This document shows positions 54,382 to 63,097 of a DNA stretch of 64,000 nucleotides, piece after piece (the first letter of the stretch is position 1; every line of letters begins with the position of its first letter). A program made the translations under genes and the position numbers. The notes beneath the pieces were generated by a model. That model had not been told where the DNA came from and searched no databases. It saw only the letters and a program-made list of their open reading frames with translations. Origin of the DNA: Paenibacillus nuruki (GTDB taxonomy: Bacteria; Bacillota; Bacilli; Paenibacillales; Paenibacillaceae); NCBI RefSeq assembly GCF_001721045.1, contig NZ_MDER01000051.1, positions 28,032 to 92,031 of the forward strand, in the 5' to 3' direction.

Positions 54382-54990
54382 TTACAAAACAATACCGTTC
54401 ATTTTCAAATGAGCAATAAACATATCTTTGGTAGACGGATGTTGTGTAGCATCTACCCATTCTTCTGGTTCCCAGGCGTTTCCTGTTTTGAGCGCTCTTG
54501 GACAATGGATAAAACATTCTTCCACTTCCACGATAATACCAAGCCCCATCGTTTTGCCTGTCCAATTCATTTGCTCTAGTAATGTACTGTCTTTGGTAAT
54601 TCGGGCATGCCCATTAACACGTAACACTTCATTCATACCGGGAATCAGGAAAATCATACCGACTTTAGGATTGCCTAGTATATTTAACAACGAATCTGCA
54701 CGTCGATTACCATGACGTTCAGGGAAAATAATTCGTTGATCATCCAACACTTTCACAAATCCTTGCTCATCTCCACGTGGAGAAACATCGCATTTGCCTT
54801 CTTGATCAGAGGTAGATAAGAAAAATAGTGATGATAGTGATAAGTAGTAAGCAATATGTGGATCAATAGACGCAACCGTCTTTTTGATAATATGTTCATG
54901 AGGAACTCCAGTAAATGCTCTTAATTCTTCAATCGATGTAATATAGGTTGTAGATTGTTCTATGTTCGCTGTATCGTTAGACTTGTTCAT
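54382..54990 (-). CDS. pyridoxamine 5'-phosphate oxidase-like FMN protein
   Basis: The 202-residue protein has the split-barrel flavin-binding fold of PNPOx-like proteins of the MSMEG_1061/COG3576 type: FFLSTSDQEGKCDVSPRGDEQGFV near 55-80, IIFPERHGNRRADSLLNILGNPKVGMIFLIPG near 87-120, and VNGHARITKD near 125. Members bind FMN or F420 and reduce small molecules; true pyridoxamine oxidase activity is not implied. Single gene with its own terminator. Confidence 0.87.
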   Translation of the reverse strand: MNKSNDTANIEQSTTYITSIEELRAFTGVPHEHIIKKTVASIDPHIAYYLSLSSLFFLSTSDQEGKCDVSPRGDEQGFVKVLDDQRIIFPERHGNRRADSLLNILGNPKVGMIFLIPGMNEVLRVNGHARITKDSTLLEQMNWTGKTMGLGIIVEVEECFIHCPRALKTGNAWEPEEWVDATQHPSTKDMFIAHLKMNGIVL

Positions 54991-55126
54991 ATTACCCTCC
55001 CTTGTGCTCGGTTGGGTTTATCATAACAATCTATAACACAGGTGTCCATATTCCTATACTTCAATGGCTCTTCAAAGTATATTTATCAGTAACTACACTA
55101 CATCTATTAGAATCTCATTTTACCGC

Positions 55127-55483
55127 CTAATCTCTACGTATCCCTTTAAATGAATTAAAATATAGGTTAAACGAGATAAAAGACGTATTCAAGCTATTTA
55201 TATATTCTAGATTTTTATATATTTTGTCTGCAATATGGTGACATTCCTCGGTTGAACGTGCGAAATGACTTCCAAAATATTTTTGCATAATCCAATAGAC
55301 TTGGTTGCCTAATTCTTCAGCAGACTTCATATAAGGAAGTATTTTGACAATATGATCGATTTCAATCGAATATTCATCAGGTAAGCACCATTCGATCAGA
55401 TTCATCGGATTCCAATACATCATATGTTTCTCTACCATGGTATATATATCTTGATTAAATGCCTGATTCGGCTTATTGTTCAT
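55127..55483 (-). CDS. small protein, DUF1871-like
   Basis: The 118-residue protein is predicted helical and cytoplasmic. The stretch YWNPMNLIEWCLPDEYSIEIDHIVKILP resembles the 'W-D-P-x...D-E-Y-x-x-E' start of DUF1871 proteins, which are often small partners of unknown function. AGGAGG lies before the ATG. No neighbouring gene suggests its role. Confidence 0.5.
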   Translation of the reverse strand: MNNKPNQAFNQDIYTMVEKHMMYWNPMNLIEWCLPDEYSIEIDHIVKILPYMKSAEELGNQVYWIMQKYFGSHFARSTEECHHIADKIYKNLEYINSLNTSFISFNLYFNSFKGIRRD

Positions 55484-55807
55484 GATTAACCTCCTACCCG
55501 GATAGCTATCTATCCAGAGCGTGATCTCTTTCTCTAATTTACTCTGTTATCAGGTTGTTGAATCATATTTGGCAACTATATTTATAGACTGTAAAATAAT
55601 TTACTTTTCTACAAAATACTGACTAAAAAAAGTATCTCTTATTCTGCTTCACCTGTAAATATGGTAAAAGTCCCACTTGATTGCCTATTCGTGCATTTCC
55701 TGAATTACATATCACCCGATTCCATAAGCATCAGAAAGGGTAAATAAAGCATTACAAGACCTAACTTGCTTTATAATACTATTTCTAATACAAAAGGATG
55801 ATGAATC
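55484..55807. other. spacer, promoter remnants only
   Basis: AT-rich, no gene seen. A TATAAT box at 55,772-55,777 lies about 30 bases before the next gene and is probably its -10; no matching -35 was found. Confidence 0.45.
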
Positions 55808-56149
55808 ATGGAACACGAAAAAGACGTACAAACACTATCAGACTGGTTGAATAATCATCTTAAACGTACCATCATTATCAAAAAACATGAATTAGATGAT
55901 ACCGATGAAGTTCATTTCACAGTCACTGAAGTCGATATTCGTAGTGAAGATAACGCGATTGACGATTATGTAGAAAGCTCTTTGATTTTGCACGGAGAAG
56001 GTTCTACATCGAATGCAGATGGCGATAATGTTCCTCTTCCGCAAAATACGTATGAAATTGCTTTACATGATCTTCGCATTGATCATATAGATGATACTCA
56101 TGTTAAATTAAATACAGAACGTGCTCAATATGCGTTAACAGCTAAATAA
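55808..56149 (+). CDS. acidic hypothetical protein
   Basis: The 113-residue protein is very acidic (many D and E), predicted beta-rich, with no signal peptide. EYxE and DIRSEDNAIDDYVESS are its clearest segments; no family was recognised. AAAGGATGATGAATC precedes the ATG, a usable ribosome site. A terminator-like inverted repeat follows it. Confidence 0.5.
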   Translation: MEHEKDVQTLSDWLNNHLKRTIIIKKHELDDTDEVHFTVTEVDIRSEDNAIDDYVESSLILHGEGSTSNADGDNVPLPQNTYEIALHDLRIDHIDDTHVKLNTERAQYALTAK

Positions 56150-56188
56150 TCATCTATACTCAACTTTATGTATATATTATTTGATCTC

Positions 56189-56254
56189 AAAACCTCTTTC
56201 GGCTAGATCGATATAAGATTTATTTCTTATTCGTTCTCAAGCAAAAGAGGTTTT
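56189..56254 (+). terminator. terminator after the acidic protein gene
   Basis: AAAACCTCTTT and AAAGAGGTTTT pair around a 44-base loop with a T-run on the plus strand. Confidence 0.6.
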
Positions 56255-56344
56255 TTGTCGTCTTCTTATTCTTGTATTTGTATAGGCGATTCTATGGTTT
56301 ATCTGTGTATTCCTACGATTTGGCACTTACACCCTCTAAAATAA

Positions 56345-56400
56345 TTGTAAAAAAAGGTTTATTTTGCTAATATCAATCCCGAAGTTAGTAAACGCTTACA
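56345..56400 (+). promoter_or_regulatory. promoter and cre site of the GH30 gene
   Basis: TTGTAA and TAATAT are 17 bases apart, with TGC before the -10. AGTAAACGCTTACA (56387-56400) lies just past the expected start point and matches cre at 13 of 14 positions (read on the minus strand), suggesting CcpA repression. Confidence 0.65.
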
Positions 56401-56422
56401 AAAAAATGTGAAGAGGGTGTAT

Positions 56423-57922
56423 ATGTTCATGTCTATGTTCAAAAAAAGCCTTAATCTTGTTTTGTTAAGCTCGTTGATGATTACACCATTATTATCGGTA
56501 CCTGCACAGACGTATGCAGCCAATGAATCGGTAGAAGTCTGGTTAACGACTGCTGATCCCAATTCAGAACCTGCTGTCGGACTAAGCCCAGGTGCACGTC
56601 TTACAAAGAAAGCAAATATTAATTTCGCAACTACCACAGGCAACGCAGACTATACGATCAATGTAAATGAAGGCAAAACATATCAAACCATGGATGGATT
56701 CGGTGTTTCTTTAACAGATTCATCTACATGGTTAATGAATTACAAGCTTAGTAGTGGCAAACGGGCTGAAGTAATGGAACGCCTTTTCGGCAATACAGGT
56801 ATAGGCATGAGTATGCTACGTCAGACGATGGGTGCTAGTGACTTTGCGTGGAGTACGTATACTTACGATGATACAGCAGGAGATACTTCTCTCAGCCAAT
56901 TCTCGATTGCAAGGGATCAACCTTATATTATACCTATGACCAAAGCAGCGCTTGCCAAAAATCCAAATCTTAAAATTATCGCTTCTCCATGGAGCGCTCC
57001 AGCTTGGATGAAATATACAACCAATGACAAAAACGGTACAGGTAAATTACAAGCACAATACTACCCTACCTATGCTAATTACTTTGTGAAATTTATTCAA
57101 AGTTATCAAGCACAAGGGATTCCAATCTATGCAGTCACTCCGCAAAATGAACCATTATTTGAACCTGGACGTTATCCGGGCATGAATATGAATGAGCAAG
57201 ATCAGATCGGTATGATCGGTGACTATTTAAGTCCAGCTCTTAAAAATGCAGGTCTTAACACAAAAGTAATCGCTTATGATCATAACTATGATAACTGGTC
57301 TTACCCGAATACAGTTATTGCAGGGCTTAAAAATAGTGGCAAATCAAGCGCTGTAGCTGGTAGTGCTTTCCATCATTACGGTGGCGACTATACAGCAATG
57401 ACTTCGATGCATAATGCGCATCCAGATAAAGATATCTGGTTTACAGAAGGTGGATTTGGCGATTGGAATGACAAAGTGGACGGCTCCACTCAAGGATTCG
57501 ATAATATGATCAACGAATTTATCGGGATTACTCGTAACTGGTCCAAATCGATTATCTTGTGGAATGCTGCTCTAGATCAAAAAGATGGCCCTAGTGTAAT
57601 CGGAGATTACAATACCAACAAAGGTATGATTACGATCCAGAACTCGGATAACAGCAACAGTAATCCAGAAGATAAAGTCACCTATAACAAACAATATTAC
57701 CTTTTAGGACATTTCAGTAAATTTGTCGTTACAGGAGCTACACGCATTGATACCAATTCATCTAACGATATCCAAAATGTAGCGTTCAAAAATCCAGATG
57801 GCACAAAAGTGGTTGTATTGTACAATTCTCAGACAGCAACCAAAACAGTTAAAGTACAATGGAATGGTCAGTCTACCAACTATACCGTTCCTGGTAAATC
57901 GGTTGTTACGTTGAAATGGTAA
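56423..57922 (+). CDS. secreted GH30 glycosidase
   Basis: The 499-residue protein has a signal peptide and a GH30 barrel with C-terminal beta-sandwich. YQTMDGFGVSLTDSS begins the catalytic domain; the acid/base glutamate lies in AVTPQNEPLF near 245 and the nucleophile in DIWFTEGGFGDW near 345. The family covers glucosylceramidase, endo-beta-1,6-glucanase and glucuronoxylanase; features here favour the glucanase/glucosylceramidase subgroups. ATG 56423 follows AGAGGG by five bases; ATGs at 56429 and 56435 and a GTG at 56408 are alternatives. Confidence 0.87.
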   Translation: MFMSMFKKSLNLVLLSSLMITPLLSVPAQTYAANESVEVWLTTADPNSEPAVGLSPGARLTKKANINFATTTGNADYTINVNEGKTYQTMDGFGVSLTDSSTWLMNYKLSSGKRAEVMERLFGNTGIGMSMLRQTMGASDFAWSTYTYDDTAGDTSLSQFSIARDQPYIIPMTKAALAKNPNLKIIASPWSAPAWMKYTTNDKNGTGKLQAQYYPTYANYFVKFIQSYQAQGIPIYAVTPQNEPLFEPGRYPGMNMNEQDQIGMIGDYLSPALKNAGLNTKVIAYDHNYDNWSYPNTVIAGLKNSGKSSAVAGSAFHHYGGDYTAMTSMHNAHPDKDIWFTEGGFGDWNDKVDGSTQGFDNMINEFIGITRNWSKSIILWNAALDQKDGPSVIGDYNTNKGMITIQNSDNSNSNPEDKVTYNKQYYLLGHFSKFVVTGATRIDTNSSNDIQNVAFKNPDGTKVVVLYNSQTATKTVKVQWNGQSTNYTVPGKSVVTLKW

Positions 57923-57961
57923 TACGTATACTCTCTGTAACTAACATGTAAACGTATAAAG

Positions 57962-58023
57962 CTCTGTTCCTCTCTTCATTCCTATGTTGCTATAGGTGTG
58001 TTTGAAAGGGACAGAGTTTTTTT
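57962..58023 (+). terminator. terminator after the GH30 gene
   Basis: CTCTGTTCC and GGGACAGAG pair (one G-U) with an inner CCTAT/ATAGG step, followed by seven Ts. Confidence 0.85.
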
Positions 58024-58075
58024 ATGTTATGCTATTCCGTTTTGATCATCTATACCTGTAGTTATTATATTACAA

Positions 58076-58561
58076 TTAGTTTCGAAGTATTCCCTGCTGC
58101 TGATCTTGCTGACTCAAATCTTCAAATAATGGACGTTGTGCAGGATTAATCTGCTCGATATTCATTTCTTCTATCGGATAAAATACAAATGTCACCGACT
58201 CATGATCATCATCTTCAAATAACAACGTTTTTCCATCTGAAGCGATCTTGTCTTCCAGATCAGCCACTGCATCGAAAATAAACATTACAAATACCACATC
58301 ATCTCCACCGGGGTAGGTATACTTCAATCGTTCTCCGCTATACACAGCATACAAGGTAGAAGAAATAACCGCTAAACCAGTCTCTTCTTTCACTTCACGT
58401 ATCATCGTTTCTTCAACCGTCTCGCCTGCATGCATACCACCACCTGGTAGACCCCAATCGTTAGAATCCGCACGCTTTTGCCATAATATGCGGTTATGCT
58501 GATCACGAATAATCGCTCCACCGGTTACAATAATCTGACGCTCTTTATCTGAATGTTCCAT
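58076..58561 (-). CDS. Nudix hydrolase
   Basis: The 161-residue enzyme hydrolyses a nucleoside-diphosphate derivative. The Nudix box is intact: GGGMHAGETVEET then MIREVKEETGL. Y-x-G-E-R-L-K-Y-x-Y-P-G-G near 90 is a substrate-binding loop. The start ATG 58561 follows GAGGGG; an in-frame ATG 39 bases upstream lacks a ribosome site. Substrate unknown. Confidence 0.88.
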   Translation of the reverse strand: MEHSDKERQIIVTGGAIIRDQHNRILWQKRADSNDWGLPGGGMHAGETVEETMIREVKEETGLAVISSTLYAVYSGERLKYTYPGGDDVVFVMFIFDAVADLEDKIASDGKTLLFEDDDHESVTFVFYPIEEMNIEQINPAQRPLFEDLSQQDQQQGILRN

Positions 58562-58748
58562 ACGATTCCCCTCTTTTCTTAATAAAATAGAGTTTTTCAT
58601 AGAGTTATTCTAGGTAATCAGCTATTAAAAAATGCTGGCTATATGGCTGTTAGTAAAATCCAACAGTATATAACACAGCATTCAGTTTATATGCGTAATT
58701 TGGCTATAGATCACTGAAATAGTTCATTGAGTTCATGATCAATCGTAC

Positions 58749-59600
58749 TTATTTTTTGTCTTTCAATAATTTCTCACGTTCTGCATACATATCAGGCAAG
58801 TGATCTTGTAACTTCGGATTAGGATCAGGATAAGACAAATCCAAATCTTCCAGTGTGCGTACTACAATTTGTAAAACAGCTAGATCACGATACCAACGAT
58901 TATCAGAGGAAACGATATGCCATGGATGATCTTTGGTCGCTGCATTAGCAAATACATCTTCATAATACGCTTGATAAGTATCCCAAGATTTACGTTCTAA
59001 CAGATCACTTTCATCGAATTTCCAGTTCTTTTTCGGATTTTCGATACGTGCAATTAATTTCTCTAGCTGAAACTCTTTAGAAATATGCAAAAAGATTTTG
59101 ACTACTTTCACGCCATTATCGTCTAACATTTCTTCAAAGTGTCGTATTTGTTTAAATCGTTGCTGTGCCTTTTTATCTGAAATTAATTTATGCACACGTG
59201 TAATCAATACATCCTCATAGTAAGAACGGTTAAAGGCTGTAATATAACCCAGTCCAGAGACTAACTTGTGAGCACGCCATAGAAAGTCATGGTCTAACTC
59301 TTCACGAGTTGGTGTCTTAAAGCTATGCGTCTGCACACCTTGTGGATGAGAGATCGAAAAGACTTTGTTAATCACGCCATCTTTCCCACTGCAATCCATG
59401 CCTTGAAAAATAAAAAGAAGCGATTTTTTCTTGCTTGAGAATAGCTTGTCTTGCAGCTTCTCAAATCGTTTCATCAGCTCTTTAGTTTCTTTTTCCGTAT
59501 CTTCTTTGGATGTGTACTCGCCAGTGCTTTTAGGATCAATCTTCTTCAGATCAATCTTATCTCCTGTTGCCAGTACCCAGTTCAATGGTCGCTTGGACAT
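58749..59600 (-). CDS. polyphosphate kinase 2 family enzyme
   Basis: The 283-residue enzyme transfers phosphate between polyphosphate and nucleotides. It shows Walker A FIFQGMDCSGKDGVINKVFS near 65, FLWRAHK near 108, the Walker-B/lid region AFNRSYYEDVLITRVH near 122, and WHIVSSDNRWYRDLAVL near 230. Short one-domain PPK2 of this type favours NMP or NDP phosphorylation with polyphosphate. It follows a CHAD gene by 108 bases with a terminator-like hairpin between. Confidence 0.88.
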   Translation of the reverse strand: MSKRPLNWVLATGDKIDLKKIDPKSTGEYTSKEDTEKETKELMKRFEKLQDKLFSSKKKSLLFIFQGMDCSGKDGVINKVFSISHPQGVQTHSFKTPTREELDHDFLWRAHKLVSGLGYITAFNRSYYEDVLITRVHKLISDKKAQQRFKQIRHFEEMLDDNGVKVVKIFLHISKEFQLEKLIARIENPKKNWKFDESDLLERKSWDTYQAYYEDVFANAATKDHPWHIVSSDNRWYRDLAVLQIVVRTLEDLDLSYPDPNPKLQDHLPDMYAEREKLLKDKK

Positions 59601-59656
59601 ATCTATCGCTCCTTTACTAAAAAACGTTTCTTTATCTATATAACCGAAACTGTTCT

Positions 59657-59698
59657 AAAAAAAGCAATAGGTTCCAAAAGGAGTCCTTTTACTGCTTT
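59657..59698 (-). terminator. partial terminator between CHAD and PPK2 genes
   Basis: An inner AAAAGGA/TCCTTTT stem with outer GCA/TGC pairing is followed by seven Ts on the minus strand, just after the CHAD stop. Confidence 0.6.
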
Positions 59699-59708
59699 GC
59701 ACTATATT

Positions 59709-60572
59709 TTAAAGAGCTTGTTGTTCATGTATCGCTTCATTCAATTCTTGTTGTAATTGCTTCATAAATGTATTCCATGTGTCTTCGTCAACTTTTAGCT
59801 TTTTGGGATTGAAATCTTCCAATGTTTCTACCCATACTCGCTTATCATTAATATGCCCTAATTGAGTCTGGATCTTTTTGTACACTTCTTCCGAATCCCG
59901 GAACTTGGAACTGAGTGCAAATTCAGCAGCAGACGCGGTATACCGAATTTCTTTAGCAGCGATCCGCAATTGATGCAATTCATGCAGTGCTTCAACAGAA
60001 TCGATACCTTCTGTTTTAGCGGTCTGGCGATACGTACGCTTTTGTTGTTCATAAGCGATCTCAAGTTCACGCATGATCCGATTCACATCTGCTTGCGCCG
60101 CTAACGTTTCCAGATGATCTTCGATCAATGTTTTCCATTTCTTTTTAAGTATTTTGCCTTGGAGCTTAGGTAATTTTTTGGCAAGCTTGGTGCGGTACTC
60201 TTTGCGTTCTTGTTTGTGGGCTTTAATAACCGCTTTGAGCAGATCAGCTTCATCTTTATGGTCATCTGCTTTGGCATCTTCTTTACGTTCTTTGAAAGCA
60301 TCAATCATTACATCGGCATCTCTAACTTTACCGAGTGCTTTTTGTGATTTTTTCAATAAAGGAATCAATCCTGCTTGATCGGAAGCATCCAAAATACGTA
60401 ACAAGGTCATCAGCTTACGACAATTCACACGTGCTTGATGTACATCTTCATCATCAAAATCTTTCACTGCTTTCTGACCATAGCTCAAAAACTTATTATA
60501 ATGCTCTTCTAAAACGGTCTGCCATTGCGTCGTTTTACTTTTAGCTAAGCCTGTCGTTTGAATAGTGGTCAT
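59709..60572 (-). CDS. CHAD domain protein
   Basis: The 287-residue protein is a lysine-rich, all-helical CHAD domain with conserved histidines: VHQARVNCRKLMTLLRIL near 40 and LHELHQLRIAAKEIRYTAS near 195. CHAD proteins bind polyphosphate and localise to its granules. The neighbouring PPK2 gene supports that link. GGAGGAA before ATG 60572 decides the start. Confidence 0.88.
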   Translation of the reverse strand: MTTIQTTGLAKSKTTQWQTVLEEHYNKFLSYGQKAVKDFDDEDVHQARVNCRKLMTLLRILDASDQAGLIPLLKKSQKALGKVRDADVMIDAFKERKEDAKADDHKDEADLLKAVIKAHKQERKEYRTKLAKKLPKLQGKILKKKWKTLIEDHLETLAAQADVNRIMRELEIAYEQQKRTYRQTAKTEGIDSVEALHELHQLRIAAKEIRYTASAAEFALSSKFRDSEEVYKKIQTQLGHINDKRVWVETLEDFNPKKLKVDEDTWNTFMKQLQQELNEAIHEQQAL

Positions 60573-60696
60573 CGATATTCCTCCAGTTGGATGAATCGTT
60601 ATTATCAAAGGTTTGTATACTATTTAACACATTCTAACCTTATTGAGTCATATCAAGACGATACTCTTTCATTATAGAGGATTGGCGTTCACTAAG

Positions 60697-61458
60697 CTAT
60701 TTAGCCTGGGCATGTATCACAAAGCGATGTTGCTTCACTTCAAAGTAACCTTGCTTTTGAATTAATAAATGAATAGCATATAGGTCATCCATATGTTCTT
60801 CGATCTGAAAGTTCGGAATTTGCCATGGAATTGCTTTGAGATAATATAATAGTGCTCCAATATCATAAAATCGTTCCGTTGAAAATTCTTCTTTTCGGTA
60901 CACTATTTCAAAGTGATTCTTTTCAAGTTGTGCGACTGCTGTTGCTAGATTCCATTCGATAAATTCTTGATTAAGAGGCTTATGTAAATGTTGGTTAATC
61001 TGCTGGTCATTCAGTCCACCTACTTGCTGAGTCATCAACCATCCATCTTTTTGTAAAATTCGTCTAACTTCACTTGGGCTATAAGCTTCATGCTGATTGA
61101 TAATGAGATCAAACTGTTGATCAGTAAATGGTAAATAATCATCGTTATCAATTTGCACGACCTTTACACCTAATGGCTCTAATCGTTCCTTAGCAATCGG
61201 TACATTAGGAGCATAAGCTTCTGTTGCATAAATAGATGGTGGAAACGGTTGCAAGCTTGATAAAAATTCTCCGCCACCTGTTCCCATATCTAACATTGAT
61301 TGAGATTGTCTGATATGGGGTACGATCATCTGTTCAAAATTCCATGATAACGGTTGTACTTTCATTCTTCCACTATCTGTAACCCATGAGAAATTCCATC
61401 CACTAAATTCCTGCTCTGCATCTTTGACATATTTCCAAAATATTGGATCTTGTATCAT
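60697..61458 (-). CDS. class I SAM-dependent methyltransferase
   Basis: The 253-residue protein has the SAM-binding motif SMLDMGTGGGEFLSSL near 55, the acidic motif II IYATEAYAPNV near 78, and DYLPFTDQQFDLIINQHEAYS near 105-125. It is a small-molecule-type methyltransferase whose substrate cannot be told. Single gene. Confidence 0.85.
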   Translation of the reverse strand: MIQDPIFWKYVKDAEQEFSGWNFSWVTDSGRMKVQPLSWNFEQMIVPHIRQSQSMLDMGTGGGEFLSSLQPFPPSIYATEAYAPNVPIAKERLEPLGVKVVQIDNDDYLPFTDQQFDLIINQHEAYSPSEVRRILQKDGWLMTQQVGGLNDQQINQHLHKPLNQEFIEWNLATAVAQLEKNHFEIVYRKEEFSTERFYDIGALLYYLKAIPWQIPNFQIEEHMDDLYAIHLLIQKQGYFEVKQHRFVIHAQAK

Positions 61459-61691
61459 TTTGTATGACTCCTTTTTATTGGTAATATAGACAGTATAGTT
61501 GATAACTAGCTAAGAAAGGAAGATTGGATGAGTATGTATTATAGAAAAGAACATTCATATACTTAGTGTAGTTCGCTCAAATGCTGCCATAAATTATTTA
61601 AATGAATAGAAGAATATCGTAGAGATGCAGAATATTTTGAACTGTTAAAAAGCAGTGCATGTTAGTGAAATCACTTACGCTTCAGCATAGA

Positions 61692-61723
61692 AAATAAGAA
61701 CCTACTATTATAGGCTCTTATTT
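61692..61723 (-). terminator. terminator overlapping the Imm41-like gene end
   Basis: AAATAAGA and TCTTATTT pair with inner CCTA/TAGG; a T-run follows on the minus strand and the stem includes the gene's stop codon. Confidence 0.65.
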
Positions 61724-62059
61724 GGCACTTCCTTGAATAAACGTTCTAACGACCATTTCCAATCGTTCGACCATTTCAGCAAGTTGTTCATCACTCATAT
61801 TCTCTATCGACGAATGATCATTCATATCCAGATGCCAGATCACACTTTTCAGGATGTAACTGTATGTAAAAAAGACCTGATCCATAAGAGAACGCTCTAA
61901 CGTAGGATAATCTTGTGACTGCTCTGTAAGTTGAGTAACCGCATCAACATATTCTTTGAACGCCGCTATATTGAATATATTCTTTTCATGGAGATCATGA
62001 ATAAAGCTTCCTTCACTCCCTTTGAAATTGTGTTCAATAATTGTTCTTGCGTCATACAT
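61718..62059 (-). CDS. Imm41-like orphan immunity-type protein
   Basis: The 113-residue protein starts with HNFKGSEGSFIHDLHEKNIF, close to the 'G-S-F-x-x-x-L-H-E...F' start of Imm41-type immunity proteins, and has the family's acidic helical body ending in a W-H-L-D-M-N-D segment (WHLDMNDHSS near 75). No polymorphic toxin is adjacent, so this may be an orphan immunity gene. AGGAGG lies before the ATG. The assignment is from pattern memory and is moderate. Confidence 0.5.
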   Translation of the reverse strand: MYDARTIIEHNFKGSEGSFIHDLHEKNIFNIAAFKEYVDAVTQLTEQSQDYPTLERSLMDQVFFTYSYILKSVIWHLDMNDHSSIENMSDEQLAEMVERLEMVVRTFIQGSAK

Positions 62060-62133
62060 GATTCTATTCCTCCTGCAAAAGTATAATTCTTATATTGATA
62101 CAATATCGCATTCCATCTATGTACCAATCTACA

Positions 62134-62361
62134 TTATACTTGAAAAGCACCTGTCATTCCTGTTTGCAAATGAATTGCAAATCGTTGTAATACATCTTGA
62201 GCTTGGTGCTCTTGATCGTATTCGCCTACAGTAAAAGCAGATTCAACCGACCCATTGCCAACATAAGCAGAAATCACGAATTTATGATCTGCCGTTTCCA
62301 GTTCTAACGTGAGGACAGTTGCATCAATAAATGTTGTACCGTCTTGGCTTCTGATCCACAT
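62134..62361 (-). CDS. small conserved-type protein
   Basis: The 75-residue protein starts MWIRSQDGTTFIDA, matching a small family known in Firmicutes and phages that begins with M-W-I-R-S-Q-D. A central GEYDQEHQAQDVL is also typical. AAAGGAGC precedes the ATG. Function unknown. Confidence 0.65.
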   Translation of the reverse strand: MWIRSQDGTTFIDATVLTLELETADHKFVISAYVGNGSVESAFTVGEYDQEHQAQDVLQRFAIHLQTGMTGAFQV

Positions 62362-62444
62362 GGTTAAGTGCTCCTTTGATTGGGTTAATATGTATTTTTA
62401 GAAAAGAGTGCTAAAGGTTCGAGTATGGGTATACTCCGCCTCGT

Positions 62445-62558
62445 CAACGGATTATCCTTATCGTCGCTGTTGTGATTGGATATCTGGATTAACCGCTTAT
62501 CGCAGAAGATATCCAATCACAAAGGCGAGCGCTTCGCTCTTTCAGGACAATTCCGTTG
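62445..62558 (+). repeat. dispersed structured repeat, copy B
   Basis: Outer arms CAACGGATTATCCT (62445-62458) and AGGACAATTCCGTTG (62544-62558, one bulge) enclose a perfect 14-base inner stem (GTGATTGGATATCT at 62472-62485 with AGATATCCAATCAC at 62507-62520). Core words CTTATCGTCGCT and AAAGGCGAGCGCTTCGCTC match copy A at 23,494-23,609, while the stem sequences differ but still pair, which is evidence of conserved structure. Confidence 0.78.
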
Positions 62559-62682
62559 CCTTCGCTCTGAGAATTTCAAGGAAATTCTTCTATCGTAATT
62601 TTTAAATATAGCTTGTTATTTTTGCTGTATCAGCAAATAAATATCGAAAATCATTATATATATTTGATATTTTAAATATTTT

Positions 62683-62750
62683 TTTCTAATTTAGCAATAA
62701 ATAATTTTCTGTTTTAGAAAAGTGATATTATTTATTTGCTATATTAGAAA
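62683..62750 (+). promoter_or_regulatory. three-part operator before the XRE gene
   Basis: TTTCTAATTTAGCAATAAATAA (62683-62704) is mirrored by its near-complement at 62,728-62,750, and between them TTTTCTGTTTTAGAAAA (62705-62721) is itself an inverted repeat with the same half-site. A TATTAT box lies at 62,726-62,731. The layout suggests cooperative autorepression by the XRE regulator. Confidence 0.6.
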
Positions 62751-62765
62751 GGAAGTGTAATTACA

Positions 62766-63080
62766 GTGAAGACTGGAGAAAGAATTAAATTGCTAAGAGA
62801 AGAAGCTGGTCTTAGTCAATTGGACTTATCTAAATCAATCCATATCAACAATAGTGTATTATCCAGAATTGAATCTGGAAAAAGACCTGTAGAAGACCAT
62901 GAATTAAAAACAATCGCTGACTACTTTTATGTAGATGCTGATTTTTTATTAGGTCGAAAAGATATACCACGAATGAATGATGAGAATAAAGGTTACATAG
63001 ATCATGCACTTGGATGGACAGATGAGGAAAAACAAATTGCTGAGGCTGTAATTCAAACTTTAAGAAAACTAAAAAAATAA
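62766..63080 (+). CDS. XRE-family HTH regulator
   Basis: The 104-residue protein starts with a classical HTH (ERIKLLREEAGLSQLDLSKSIHINNSVLSRIESGKRPV, 4-41) and ends with a helical tail (HALGWTDEEKQIAEAVIQTLRKL) that probably mediates dimerisation. The start is GTG with GGAAG upstream. It converges on the reverse transcriptase gene, with 17 bases between the stops. It may control that locus or be an unrelated phage- or retron-type regulator. Confidence 0.85.
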   Translation: MKTGERIKLLREEAGLSQLDLSKSIHINNSVLSRIESGKRPVEDHELKTIADYFYVDADFLLGRKDIPRMNDENKGYIDHALGWTDEEKQIAEAVIQTLRKLKK

Positions 63081-63097
63081 AAACCTGAATGAAGTTA

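Larger units (their letters stand above)
62362..62765. other. spacer with structured repeat and XRE control region
   Basis: No gene seen apart from the frames of the repeat itself. It contains the structured repeat at 62,445-62,558 and, nearer the XRE gene, a cluster of inverted operators. Composition becomes very AT-rich after about 62,600. Confidence 0.5.

Noticed and set aside
54161..54565. A 134-codon minus-strand frame overlapping the PNPOx-like gene
   Set aside because: It lies in another frame of that gene and has a cysteine/arginine-rich, non-protein-like composition.
62408..62605. A 65-codon plus-strand frame
   Set aside because: It is entirely the structured repeat region read as protein; the paired arms explain the sequence better.
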